DNA from: Chloroflexota bacterium
GTDB lineage: Bacteria > Chloroflexota > Dehalococcoidia > Lucifugimonadales > UBA3495
Reading direction: 5' to 3'
Length of the DNA stretch: 64,000 nt
Assembly: GCA_028873965.1 (NCBI GenBank)
Contig: JAPPMU010000052.1
Location: 123,233 to 187,232 of the forward strand
Shown here: piece by piece, positions 34,215 to 42,499 of the stretch
Layout of the letters: every line of letters begins with the position of its first letter
Position numbering within the stretch: position 1 is the stretch's first letter
Translations under genes and position numbers: made by a program
Notes under the pieces: generated by a model
What the model was told of the DNA's origin: nothing
The model's input: only the letters and a program-made list of their open reading frames with translations
Database searches by the model: none

Positions 34215-35045
34215 TCAGCCTCTCGGCCCCGGCGGCGCGTATCGAGGCAGCCTCGCCCCGGCGTCGTTTTCGATGAACTCCATCATCGCTCCGACGGTTG
34301 CCTTGATCGCGGAGAGGACCCCCGCTTCGTCAGGCGGCGGCTCTTGGACTCCCTCATAGGGCGCATCAATGGCGTACTCGGTGAGGAATGAGAAATCGTT
34401 GCCGGCCAAGATGCGCCGGCCGTCGGCAAAAGCATTCACCGCCCGCTGTAAAACGCCGATGTCGTGGGTTCGCAACCACGTATTTCCCTGGCCATCGTCG
34501 TACTGCATATAGGCCAAAAAGCCTTTGAGCGCGTTTTCAAGACAGCGCTGGAAGTTGTGGCCGACTTCTTCGTAGCCCAGACCAGCGTCAAGCGCAATTT
34601 CGGCCAGCAATACTTGACGTTGGTAGTTAATGAACCGCTGCTCCACGTCCGGCCAGTTGTTGGGCTGGGTATGCGGATAGCGGTCGCCTTCATTCGCCGG
34701 CTCATGGTTCATTTTGATCCCGTCCCTGAGCGCAGCATAAGTCAGGTGGGTACGAGCCCGCCGGTAACGGTGAAAGTCGGCGGGACTGTAGCGAACCAGG
34801 TCGATTTTCACGGGGTGGCCGTATATCTCCAACGCCTTCGCTTTGCCCGCTTGCAGACCTAACTGGTATTTTTCCTTGGTGTCGGCGTCGGATTCCGAGA
34901 TGGTGAAAATGTCGATGTCGGAGTCATCCCGCCAGTCGCCCCGGGCGCGGGAGCCGAACAGGAAAATGTCAACGGGCTGGATGACGTCCCGGATGACTTG
35001 GGCCACGGCGATGGCGCGCTCATCGTAATTTGGCGTGGCGGTCAT
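34215..35045 (-). CDS. MNT-HEPN fusion protein (nucleotidyltransferase plus HEPN)
   Basis: A 276-residue protein. Residues 1-110 are a minimal nucleotidyltransferase with VDIFLFGSRARGDWRDDSDIDIF (GSxxxGxxxxxSDID). Residues ~125-230 are a HEPN helical domain (FINYQRQVLLAEIALDAGLGYEEVGHNFQRCLENALKGFLAYM). In two-gene versions the MNT protein neutralises the HEPN RNase by adding nucleotides; here both are in one chain, which is less usual. The HEPN Rx4-6H motif is not obvious, so it may act as a binding rather than a nuclease domain. ATG 35045 follows AGAGG. Confidence 0.85.
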   Translation of the reverse strand: MTATPNYDERAIAVAQVIRDVIQPVDIFLFGSRARGDWRDDSDIDIFTISESDADTKEKYQLGLQAGKAKALEIYGHPVKIDLVRYSPADFHRYRRARTHLTYAALRDGIKMNHEPANEGDRYPHTQPNNWPDVEQRFINYQRQVLLAEIALDAGLGYEEVGHNFQRCLENALKGFLAYMQYDDGQGNTWLRTHDIGVLQRAVNAFADGRRILAGNDFSFLTEYAIDAPYEGVQEPPPDEAGVLSAIKATVGAMMEFIENDAGARLPRYAPPGPRG

Positions 35046-35100
35046 CAAGCGACCTCTCCGATATCCGGCCCCTATGCCCCTTTCCGGTTTAGAAACTGTT

Positions 35101-35132
35101 ATGCCACGACCGGGAAAACCCGGTCATGGCAT
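35101..35132 (-). terminator. Terminator of the infC-rpmI-rplT operon
   Basis: Read on the minus strand, ATGCCATGACCGGG pairs with CCCGGTCGTGGCAT (14 bp with one wobble, TTTT loop) 37 bases after the rplT stop. The following T run is weak. Confidence 0.7.
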
Positions 35133-35168
35133 TCACTGATTCAATCTGTGCCGCCCCGGCCATCGAGA

Positions 35169-35528
35169 TCAGCCCACGGCCGCTCCCTTGGCAACTTCAA
35201 TCAGCCGCTCGAAGGCGTCCGGATCCCGCACCGCCATGTCCGCCAGCATCTTGCGGTCAATCTCGATGCCCGCCACGTTCAGCCCGTGCATGAACTGGCT
35301 GTAGGTCATCCCGTGCTGCCGGGTCGCCGCGCCGATGCGTATGATCCACAGGCGCCGGAAATCGCCCTTGCGCTGCCGGCGATGCCGGTACGCGTGGCTC
35401 CACGCGTGCATCACCGCCTCTTTGGCCCACTTATAGTTACGCCCGGACGACGCCTGGTAGCCCTTGGCAGCTTTGATTATTTTCTTGTGGCGGGCGCGCT
35501 TGGTGACGCCCCTCTTCACTCTTGGCAC
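35169..35528 (-). CDS. rplT: 50S ribosomal protein L20
   Basis: A 119-residue basic rRNA-binding protein of the large subunit. [64 protein letters not shown] is the L20 pattern. Length is typical. It is third in the infC-rpmI-rplT order, in which L20 commonly represses the operon by binding its own mRNA. It is 19 bases after rpmI. Confidence 0.97.
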   Translation of the reverse strand: MPRVKRGVTKRARHKKIIKAAKGYQASSGRNYKWAKEAVMHAWSHAYRHRRQRKGDFRRLWIIRIGAATRQHGMTYSQFMHGLNVAGIEIDRKMLADMAVRDPDAFERLIEVAKGAAVG

Positions 35529-35547
35529 GGTTGGGGGGTTCTCCAGT

Positions 35548-35748
35548 CTAGACGTCGTAGGGTACCAGCCGGCTCAGACGCTTCACGTCCGCGTCCGCGA
35601 AACCGATCTTCTGCGCGAATTTCCGCGTGACCTTCTTCGGTTTCTTCCGCCGGAGGTGGCTGCTCATCCGCTTGCGGCGGAGCAGCTTGCCGGAGCCCGT
35701 CACGTGGATGCGGGCCTTGGCCCCTTTGTGGGTTTTCAGTTTGGGCAT
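35548..35748 (-). CDS. rpmI: 50S ribosomal protein L35
   Basis: A 66-residue basic protein ([20 protein letters not shown], then [24 protein letters not shown]) of the large subunit. The family start MPKxKTxKGAxKR is clear. It lies 6 bases after infC and before rplT in the conserved operon. Confidence 0.96.
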   Translation of the reverse strand: MPKLKTHKGAKARIHVTGSGKLLRRKRMSSHLRRKKPKKVTRKFAQKIGFADADVKRLSRLVPYDV

Positions 35749-35754
35749 GTGTGA

Positions 35755-36309
35755 TTATTCCGTAGCTACTGCTTCCTTGCGCTCGTTGCGGGCGGCGACC
35801 GTCGGATTGGGTATCAGGACCATGGACATGGCCCGACCTTCCATCGAAGGCTGCTGCTCCAGTCGAATGTCGTCTTTCAGCTCTTCGGCCACCCGCTTCA
35901 ACAGCGATAGGCCGTTCTGCTGGTGCACCGCCTCCCGTCCACGGAACCGTACCGTCAGCTTGACCTTGTCGCCGTTACCGATGAACTGGCGCACCTTGCG
36001 AAGCTTGGCGTCAAAGTCGTGGGTGCCGATGTTGGGGCGGAAGCGTACTTCCTTCAGCTCGTTGCTCTTCTGGGATTTACGGGTCTCGCGTTCCTTCTTG
36101 GACGTGAGGTACCGGAGTTTTCCGTAGTCCAGCAGCCGCGCGACCGGCGGATCGGCGTTGGGCGCCACTTCCACCAGGTCAAGGTCATTCATCCGCGCCC
36201 TGGAGAGAGCGTCGGACACCGTCATTACGCCAAGCTGCTCGCCATCTTCTCCAATTACTCGTACCCTGGGGACGCGTATCTGTTCGTTGACCCTGTACTG
36301 CCTGGCTAT
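35755..36309 (-). CDS. infC: Translation initiation factor IF-3, rare AUA start
   Basis: A 184-residue factor that keeps ribosomal subunits apart and proofreads start codons. The N-domain is RVNEQIRVPRVRVIGEDGEQLGVM to DLDLVEVAPNADPPVARLLDYGKLRY; the C-domain is KEVRFRPNIGTHDFDAKLRKVRQFIGNGDKVKLTVRFRGR. The frame is open upstream, but the perfect site AAGGAGGT (36316-36323, minus strand) stands six bases before ATA 36309. That gives the family start (M)ARQYRVNEQI. The GTG at 36315 overlaps the Shine-Dalgarno and is unlikely. Rare starts let IF-3 limit its own synthesis. Confidence 0.93.
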   Translation of the reverse strand: MARQYRVNEQIRVPRVRVIGEDGEQLGVMTVSDALSRARMNDLDLVEVAPNADPPVARLLDYGKLRYLTSKKERETRKSQKSNELKEVRFRPNIGTHDFDAKLRKVRQFIGNGDKVKLTVRFRGREAVHQQNGLSLLKRVAEELKDDIRLEQQPSMEGRAMSMVLIPNPTVAARNERKEAVATE

Positions 36310-36315
36310 GGCGAC

Positions 36316-36323
36316 ACCTCCTT
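36316..36323 (-). promoter_or_regulatory. Shine-Dalgarno deciding the infC AUA start
   Basis: AAGGAGGT on the minus strand, six bases before ATA 36307-36309. It is one of the strongest ribosome sites in the window, paired with one of the weakest start codons. Confidence 0.75.
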
Positions 36324-36383
36324 CAGTGGTGCGTAGCGTAGGAGGCTGGGACCGGAACAGTCCCAACCGCTCATCATTGCACT

Positions 36384-36412
36384 ATTCTAGCGGCGGCCCA
36401 TCGGGCAGTCAA
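36384..36412 (-). promoter_or_regulatory. Promoter of the infC operon
   Basis: On the minus strand TTGACT (36412-36407), a 17-base spacer and TAGAAT (36389-36384). The predicted leader to the infC start is about 70 bases, enough for a small regulatory structure. Confidence 0.75.
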
Positions 36413-36507
36413 CGATTTGAGAAGCGGTTCGAGTCGTCGCGGACGCTCACTTCACCGTCGGTTGCGTCGTCTCCGCGCCCGGGCCGCTGCGTCGAGCCGA
36501 GCCGGTT

Positions 36508-37128
36508 TCAGTCCGGCTCGTCGTCCTCGTCCTCATCGTCTTCGTCCAGCTCGTCGTCCTCATCGTCGAGGTCGTCTTCGCCGAACTGGTCTTCGTCGTC
36601 GTCATCCGCGGCGAGAGCCTCGAATATCCTGGTCAACTGCTCGTCTTCGTCCACCCCTGGCGCCGCCAGCATGCGGGCGGCTCCGGGAACTTCATCGGGC
36701 TCCGGTTCTTCGACGGGAATCCCCGCAAATCCGTAGAAAACGTCGCTTTCCAGCACCCTGGCCAACCCGCCCACCGTCAGCGTGATCGGGCGAATGGGCG
36801 TGGACCACTTTTCGGTCAGCTCCGCGTGCAACTCCGACAGCGGCATCGGCTCATCTCCCCGCAGCAGCAGCGTCCGAAACACTATCTCCTGCAGGGGCAT
36901 TGCTGACCGTATGAACTCGGTGTCTTCGGCGCAATGTGCCCTGATCTCTTTCACCAGGTCGGACACGTCCGCGATTTCGGCCGGCGTTTTGCCAAACGAC
37001 GGGCACGCGGTGTTCAGCCGAGCCAGGAGCAATGGAATCGGAGACCGGTTCAGTTCCTCCAGCCTTTCCAGGCTGAACCGGTATTCGGGCTCCGCCGATC
37101 TGCTATTCCCCGTGACGGTGGTGGTCAT
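36508..37128 (-). CDS. Hypothetical protein with acidic tail
   Basis: A 206-residue protein. Residues ~75-140 (MPLQEIVFRTLLLRGDEPMPLSELHAELTEKWSTPIRPITLTVGGLARVLESDVFYGF) look like a winged-helix-like unit. The last 50 residues are almost pure Asp/Glu. I do not recognise the family. It overlaps the stop of moeA by an ATGA, so the two are cotranscribed and coupled, moeA running downstream of it. Confidence 0.6.
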   Translation of the reverse strand: MTTTVTGNSRSAEPEYRFSLERLEELNRSPIPLLLARLNTACPSFGKTPAEIADVSDLVKEIRAHCAEDTEFIRSAMPLQEIVFRTLLLRGDEPMPLSELHAELTEKWSTPIRPITLTVGGLARVLESDVFYGFAGIPVEEPEPDEVPGAARMLAAPGVDEDEQLTRIFEALAADDDDEDQFGEDDLDDEDDELDEDDEDEDDEPD

Positions 37129-38570
37129 GCGCTAACCTCTTCATTCCAGTCCAGCATTATGATCTTTACGGCCTGCCCGGCGTTCTTTCGTGGCAGGTCC
37201 GCCGGGCATATCGCCAGTCCGTTGGCCTTGGACAGCGACGTCAGGATGTTTGATCCCTGCGGCCCCGTCGGCGTGGCGTACCAGGCGCCGTCCCGCCGTT
37301 CGACCTCAACCCGCGCGTACACTCGCCGTCCGTCGCTGTTGAAAATCGGCCCCATGAGCACACCTTCCACTGCTGGGCGCGTCAGCAAGTCCCGTCCCAA
37401 CATGCGCCGCACGGCCGCACGGCCGAACATTTCGAACGCCAGCAGTGCGCTGACCGGGTTCCCCGGCAACCCCAGCAGCGGCAGCGGTTCCCGTCCCTCA
37501 CGCTGGATCAGCCCGAACGCCAGGGGTTTGGCCGGCCGCATCCGCACCGACCAGAAGTTCATGTCCCCACGCTGCTCCAGCACGTCCTTCACCATGTCGT
37601 AGTCGCCCTTGGACACGCCGGCCGAGGTGACCAGCAGGTCCGCGTCCGACGCGGCGTCGATGCAACGGTGCAGGTCGTCCAGGTTGTCTCGCGCGATGCC
37701 GATCAGCTTCGCCTCGCCACCGGCCGCTCGCACGGCCGCCGCGACGCTGCTGCTGTTGCTGTCGTAGATGTGACCTGGCGCCAACTCTTGGCCCACCTTG
37801 GTCAGTTCGTCTCCCGTGGAGAGCACCGCGACCACCGGACGCCGGATAACCCGCGCCGTGGCCAGTCCCAACGAGGCCAGGACTCCAGCCTCCGCCGGAC
37901 GAACCACGGTGCCGGCTGGCAGCACCAACTCCCCGGCTCTAACGTCCTCGCCGGCCGGCCTGACGTTGCTGCCCAGCGGCAGGGCCTTGTGGATCACGAT
38001 CTCGTCCAGCGGTGTGCCGGCGCGTCGGCGATCCAACTCGTCCGTTTCCTCAAAGGGAACCACCGTGTCCGCGCCGTCCGGTACCGGGGCGCCCGTCATG
38101 ATCCGTATCGCCGTGCCTTTGGTGACGGTCTGGTCCGAGACTTGCCCGGCCGCGACTGCGGAGATCACCGCCAGTTTCGGCGCTGCATCGTCCGCCGTAG
38201 CGATGTCATCGTGCAGCACGGCGTAGCCGTCCATGGCCGAGTTGGCCAGCGGCGGCAGGTTCAGCGGCGAGGTGACATCTTCCGCCAGCGCCAACCCCAG
38301 GCACTCCAGGACGGGCAGTTCCACCGCATCCAGCGGGCTGAAGTGGGCGATGATGCGCTCGAAAGCCTGCTCCACCTCCAGCATGTCCTCATGCCCGTGG
38401 CCATCGTGCCCCGGGCCGTCAGAGTGGCCCCGATGCTGTCCGCCGTGACCGTGATGCCCGTGCTCCCGGTGATCCCGGTCGACGTGCCCGTGGTCATGTA
38501 TGCTTTCGTGGTCGCCGTCGCCGTGGGCGTCGTGGGCGTGCAGGTGGCGAGGGTGTTGATGTGTGGTCAT
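37125..38570 (-). CDS. moeA: Molybdopterin molybdenumtransferase MoeA with His-rich N-terminus
   Basis: A 481-residue protein; the MoeA core starts near residue 63 (LEVEQAFERIIAHFSPLDAVELPVLECLGLALAEDV). It inserts molybdate (or tungstate) into adenylated molybdopterin. ANSAMDGYAV, GTAIRIMTGAPVPDGADTVVPFE, LSTGDELTKVGQ, DSNSSSV and VSKGDYDMVKDVL are conserved. Residues 1-62 hold 20 His interspersed with Asp and Gly, a metal-binding type tail normally seen in nickel or zinc chaperones. ATG 38384 (residue 63) is the alternative start. Overlap ATGA with the next upstream gene. Confidence 0.9.
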   Translation of the reverse strand: MTTHQHPRHLHAHDAHGDGDHESIHDHGHVDRDHREHGHHGHGGQHRGHSDGPGHDGHGHEDMLEVEQAFERIIAHFSPLDAVELPVLECLGLALAEDVTSPLNLPPLANSAMDGYAVLHDDIATADDAAPKLAVISAVAAGQVSDQTVTKGTAIRIMTGAPVPDGADTVVPFEETDELDRRRAGTPLDEIVIHKALPLGSNVRPAGEDVRAGELVLPAGTVVRPAEAGVLASLGLATARVIRRPVVAVLSTGDELTKVGQELAPGHIYDSNSSSVAAAVRAAGGEAKLIGIARDNLDDLHRCIDAASDADLLVTSAGVSKGDYDMVKDVLEQRGDMNFWSVRMRPAKPLAFGLIQREGREPLPLLGLPGNPVSALLAFEMFGRAAVRRMLGRDLLTRPAVEGVLMGPIFNSDGRRVYARVEVERRDGAWYATPTGPQGSNILTSLSKANGLAICPADLPRKNAGQAVKIIMLDWNEEVSA

Positions 38571-38606
38571 AAGGCTAGCGTCCGGATGCGATGGATAGCG
38601 GTGGGT

Positions 38607-38900
38607 TCAGTTATCCCCAACAATCCTAACAGATTCCAGCCATACGGTGCGGTCATCTTCTACGATGGAGTACCAGAGCCAAACCCTGGGGTTAAGCGCA
38701 ACCCACCGGCGATTGGCGGGGACGTTTGGGCGTTGGTCAATGGCGTAGGGGCTCTGCGCCAGCCATCGCCTGACGTGCATCAGGGTTGCTGGGTCAACCA
38801 TTGGATTAATGTAGCCGAGGCGCACTGCGCCCTGCCATTCGGCATCGAACTGCTCCGTTTCGCGGATGTTATACGGATTTGCGTTGTTGGGCGACGTCAT
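38607..38900 (-). CDS. RelE/ParE-like toxin paired with a Panacea antitoxin
   Basis: A 97-residue protein with a RelE-like strand pattern at its end (RRWVALNPRVWLWYSIVEDDRTVWLESVRI). Its start overlaps the preceding antitoxin by 32 bases. Such toxins are ribosome-dependent or free mRNA-cutting RNases. The family link is by shape and context only, since the N-terminal 50 residues are not diagnostic. Confidence 0.55.
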   Translation of the reverse strand: MTSPNNANPYNIRETEQFDAEWQGAVRLGYINPMVDPATLMHVRRWLAQSPYAIDQRPNVPANRRWVALNPRVWLWYSIVEDDRTVWLESVRIVGDN

Positions 38901-39435
38901 TGGCAGTGCGCTGCGCCTCTCTCAATTCGTTGGCGCTCAGCCGCGGAGAGGTCGCCTGGGCAGTTACGAGGGGTATGGGTTCGCCGTCTTCCGTGAAGCG
39001 CCAGCCAAGTAATTGGTGCGAATGCTCAGAAATGCCGGCAGTGTTGAACAAGGAGAACCGTTTCCGTTGTTCGTCCAGGATGGCGCACTCCTCGGCAGTC
39101 AAAGCCGCCGGTTTCATCGTCCGGTTGGGCAGCATTCGGTAGCGATGATGGCCATCGTCGTCGTTTTCGTACAGCACTTCCACGTCGCCGGCCGCCTGCA
39201 TCTCTCTCCGCACCTTGTACCAATGCTCCGGGTACGGGCCGTGGGGAAAATGCAGATAGGTCACGCCGGTGATGGGCGCTCCGTGTTGCAGGTAGGCGGC
39301 GCAATCGGCGTAGTACAGCAGGTGGACCAGCTTGATTACCCCAAAATTGGGGTCGTCCGCAGAGCGTTCACTCAAGTAGATTACGGCTTCTATTAGTTTG
39401 TCCTTCCGCAGCTCGAACTCCCTTTCGGTTTCCAT
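38869..39435 (-). CDS. Panacea-domain (DUF4065/SocA-like) antitoxin
   Basis: A 188-residue protein. KLIEAVIYLSERSADDPNFGVIKLVHLLYYADCAAYLQHGAPITGVTYLHFPHGPYPEHWYKV is the Panacea/SocA pattern (LxKLLYfADxxxxxxxGxxItGxxyxxxxxGPvp). These domains neutralise many unrelated toxins. It lies 17 bases after pheT with a strong AAGGAG site, and overlaps the toxin gene downstream. Confidence 0.8.
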   Translation of the reverse strand: METEREFELRKDKLIEAVIYLSERSADDPNFGVIKLVHLLYYADCAAYLQHGAPITGVTYLHFPHGPYPEHWYKVRREMQAAGDVEVLYENDDDGHHRYRMLPNRTMKPAALTAEECAILDEQRKRFSLFNTAGISEHSHQLLGWRFTEDGEPIPLVTAQATSPRLSANELREAQRTANDVAQQRKSV

Positions 39436-39452
39436 AGCCGTATTCTCCTTGA

Positions 39453-41873
39453 CTACGTCCGCACCGTCGCCCCGGCTTCCCGCTCCAACGCTCGTGTCAG
39501 CCCGTTCACCGCCCGGTTCACGTCCTCGGCGGTAAGTGTCCTGTCGGCGGCTCGGAACCGGATGCGAAAGGCCAGCGATCGGGTGCCCTCCGGCAGGTTC
39601 TCACCGGCGTACACGTCGAACAGCTCGGCCCGCTCCACCAGCCGCACCCTTTCGATCAGACCTTGCACCCTGGCCGCCGGCACGTCCGCCGGCACCACCA
39701 GCGCCAGGTCCCGGTTCGCTGCCGGGAAGCGCGACAGTGACTGGAACCGACCGCCGTCCGGTCCCGCTTCCAGCAGGTCGTCCAACCGCACCTCGAAATA
39801 AACCACCGGGTCGGTTCCCAGGTCGAAGGCCGCTCGTATGTCGGGATGCAATTCCCCGATCACCCCTGCGTCTGTCCCGTTGCCCGCGCCTGTTGTCACT
39901 CGCGCGCACCGTCCCGGATGGAACATCGGTTGATCGTCCGTTTCCAATGCGGCTCTGATCCCAACGCGCTCTAACGCCGCCGCCAACGTTCCCGAAAGGT
40001 CAAAAAAGTCCAGCGGTTCGCCGGAACTCAACCAGTTCGCGTCGTAACGCGGCCCTGACATCACCCCGGCCGCTATCTCCCGCTCGACCGGCAAACCCGT
40101 TGCTTGCGGGATGAACGCCCTGCCCAGCTCGAACAGGCGGAATCCGCCGTCATTGTGTCCCCGGTTGTATGCCAGCGTGTTCAGGATGCTGGCCGCCAGC
40201 GTCGGGCGCATGATGTCCTGCTCGGTTGACATCGGGTTCGCCACCCGCAGCCGCACGGGCTCTCCATCCGCCTCGCCGTTCACGGTCAGCCTGTCCAGGT
40301 CCTCCGCGCTCACCAGGGGGTAGCTGATCGTCTCTTGCATCCCCGCCGCCGACAGCGCGTCCCGCAGCGCGTCCTTCAACGCCGTCATCTCGTTGGGCCG
40401 GTGGTACGGTATCGGCGAAGACAGCATGGTGGTCGGCACTTCGTCGTACCCGATGATGCGGATAACTTCCTCGATCAGATCCTCTTCGATGGCAATGTCG
40501 CTGCGCCAGTAGGGCGGGTCCGCCTCCAGGCTGTCGGGACCAGTGCGTCGCGTCACGATCCCCAAGCTCGCCAGCACCGTCTCGGCACGGGCGATGTCCA
40601 GGTCCATGCCCAGCACCTGCCGCAGCCGCGCCGCCGTCAGCGGAACCGCCGCAACCTCGGCGTCGCCCCCGGGGAACACGTCGATGATCCCGGCCGCCGC
40701 CTGCCCGCCCGCAGTCTCCAGGATCAACTGCGTCGCCCGACGCAACGCGATTGGTGCCAGTTCCGGCCGCAGCCCCTTTTCGAAACGCAGGCTCGCCTCC
40801 GTCCGCAGGTTCAGGTCCGTGGACGTGCGCCGGTTGTTCAGGGGGTGGAACGTCGCCGATTCCAGCAGCATGTTTGTCGTAGCCGCCGTGATCTCGCTGT
40901 TCGCTCCTCCCATCACGCCGCCGATGCCAATCGCCTGCGCCGGGTCCGCGATCAATAGGTTGTCGGTGGTCAATTCGCGGTTCACTTTGTCCAGCGTGGT
41001 GAACTTCTCGCCGTCGGTCGCTCGCCGCACCACCACGTGGTGGTCGGTCACCGTGTCCAGGTCGAAGGCGTGCAGCGGTTGGTTGAACTCCAGCATCACG
41101 TAGTTGGTAACGTCCACCACGTTGTTGATGGGCCGCAACCCGGCCCGGTTCAGCCGTTCCTGCAGCCATTGCGGTGACGGCCCGATGCTGATCCCCGTGA
41201 TCACCGATGCCGTGTAGCGCGGGCAAAGATCCGGATCTTCTATGGTTACCTGCGCCAGAGTCTCCACCGCTACGTCCGTCTCAGCGTATCCCGTCTCCGG
41301 AACCCGCACCGGCTGCCCGGTGATCGCCCCTATCTCCCGCGCCACGCCCAGGATCGACAGGCAGTCGCCGCGGTTCGGCGTCAGCTCCAGCTCCAGGAAC
41401 GTGTCCCCCAGCGCTTCGTCCAGAGGGGTGCCGACCACCGCGTCGTCCGGCAGCACGATAATCCCTTCGTGCTCGTCGCTGATCTCCAGCTCCGCCTCCG
41501 AACAGATCATCCCCTCGGAGACGACACCTCGTATCGTCGCCGGCTTCAGTTCTTCCCTTCGGCCGCTGTGCATGTTCATTAGCGTCACGCCGGGACGCGC
41601 GAAGCAGATCTTCTGGCCGGCGGCAACGTTCGGCGCGCCGCAAACCACCTCCAGGGGTGGGCCGTCCCCCGGATCAACTTCGCAAAGTGTCAGCGTGTCC
41701 GCGTTGGGATGCGGCCTCGTCGCCCGTACGTACCCGACCACACAGCCCTCCCAACCACCCCGGGTGAACACGTCGCCCACCTCGATGCCGCCCATGGTCA
41801 GCCGGTGGGCCAGCTCATCGGGCTCCAGCGTGATGTCAACGTACTGAGAAAGCCAGGAGAAGGGAATCAGCAT
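39453..41873 (-). CDS. pheT: Phenylalanyl-tRNA synthetase beta subunit
   Basis: An 806-residue beta chain. The N-terminal MLIPFSWLSQYVDITLEPDELAHRLTMGGIEV, a tRNA-binding OB domain (VVGYVRATRPHPNADTLTLCEVDPG), the B3/B4 editing region (NRGDCLSILGVAREIGAITG), B5 and the C-terminal anticodon-binding FDX domain (LSRFPAANRDLALVV) are all present in order. It pairs with PheS to charge tRNA-Phe. Unusually, a two-gene toxin-antitoxin module separates it from pheS. Confidence 0.97.
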   Translation of the reverse strand: MLIPFSWLSQYVDITLEPDELAHRLTMGGIEVGDVFTRGGWEGCVVGYVRATRPHPNADTLTLCEVDPGDGPPLEVVCGAPNVAAGQKICFARPGVTLMNMHSGRREELKPATIRGVVSEGMICSEAELEISDEHEGIIVLPDDAVVGTPLDEALGDTFLELELTPNRGDCLSILGVAREIGAITGQPVRVPETGYAETDVAVETLAQVTIEDPDLCPRYTASVITGISIGPSPQWLQERLNRAGLRPINNVVDVTNYVMLEFNQPLHAFDLDTVTDHHVVVRRATDGEKFTTLDKVNRELTTDNLLIADPAQAIGIGGVMGGANSEITAATTNMLLESATFHPLNNRRTSTDLNLRTEASLRFEKGLRPELAPIALRRATQLILETAGGQAAAGIIDVFPGGDAEVAAVPLTAARLRQVLGMDLDIARAETVLASLGIVTRRTGPDSLEADPPYWRSDIAIEEDLIEEVIRIIGYDEVPTTMLSSPIPYHRPNEMTALKDALRDALSAAGMQETISYPLVSAEDLDRLTVNGEADGEPVRLRVANPMSTEQDIMRPTLAASILNTLAYNRGHNDGGFRLFELGRAFIPQATGLPVEREIAAGVMSGPRYDANWLSSGEPLDFFDLSGTLAAALERVGIRAALETDDQPMFHPGRCARVTTGAGNGTDAGVIGELHPDIRAAFDLGTDPVVYFEVRLDDLLEAGPDGGRFQSLSRFPAANRDLALVVPADVPAARVQGLIERVRLVERAELFDVYAGENLPEGTRSLAFRIRFRAADRTLTAEDVNRAVNGLTRALEREAGATVRT

Positions 41874-41923
41874 GATATTGCCGCGCGCTTCCTTTGGTAT
41901 GAAATTCGAGGGGCAAGGTTTGT

Positions 41924-42136
41924 TTACGTACCAGTCGGTACCGATTCCGGGGGCGCGTCGGTCAAATGATCGACGTCTGGAACGGGTTCCTCCAGAATGT
42001 CGTCGAAGATACGTTTGGCTGCGGCGCGTTCTCCTTTTGCCAGCATCGATTTCGCTTCTTCGCGCAGTTCGTCGCGCACAACATGGCTACGCTTCACCGC
42101 CGACCGAGCTGTCTCAATCCAACTCGCCATTACCAT
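41924..42136 (-). CDS. Antitoxin-like small protein between pheS and pheT
   Basis: A 70-residue helical, charged protein (MVMASWIETARSAVKRSHVV...). Its ATG overlaps the stop of the upstream toxin frame as TGATG. Toxin-first order is seen in HigBA-like and other RelE modules. The second half (AAAKRIFDDILEEPVPDVDHL) is acidic, as in toxin-binding tails. No clear DNA-binding domain is visible. Assignment rests on its position. Confidence 0.5.
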   Translation of the reverse strand: MVMASWIETARSAVKRSHVVRDELREEAKSMLAKGERAAAKRIFDDILEEPVPDVDHLTDAPPESVPTGT

Positions 42137-42465
42137 CACCTCGTCCTGTTTACCCACTCGTTACGGTATTCACGAGCCAGATCTATATCTGACTGTTGTG
42201 CCCTCGCTGAACTCTTGCTGCCCGCCACCAACAATATAACCAATTCGTCGCCGATTTGCGTGTAATACAACCTGGGACCGAGGCCGCGACCGAGAAAGCG
42301 CCGCTCTCAAAGGCCGCCTCCAAGGTTTCGCGTATTGGCGAAGTTACCCAGTTCGATACGAGCTATGCCGGCGATCACCCGTGCCTGACTGCGGTCGTCA
42401 AGTCGGTCAAAACTGCGGCGGAACAGATTGCGGCCACTCGCATCCGTGTACTCCTCGATGATCAT
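42136..42465 (-). pseudogene. RelE/HigB-like toxin interrupted by an in-frame TGA
   Basis: Frame from ATG 42465: MIIEEYTDASGRNLFRRSFD, then ...ARVIAGIARIELGNFANTRNLGGGL, TGA at 42307-42309 (codon 53), then ERRFLGRGLGPRLYYTQIGDELVILLVGG and AREYRNEWVNRTR. The two halves together match the RelE/HigB-type killer layout (GxGxxEyRxxxGPGyRvYy, then VILLxGG). The stop sits where relatives have a variable hydrophobic residue such as Trp, so TGG to TGA is the simplest cause. Sec is not expected here. Confidence 0.6.
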
Positions 42466-42499
42466 GCTTCATCGGACCTGCAATTGACCACTGCGAGGG

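Noticed and set aside
42307-42309. TGA in the RelE-like toxin as a third selenocysteine
   Set aside because: The aligned position in relatives is a variable hydrophobic residue, not a redox Cys, so a Trp-to-stop change is more likely.
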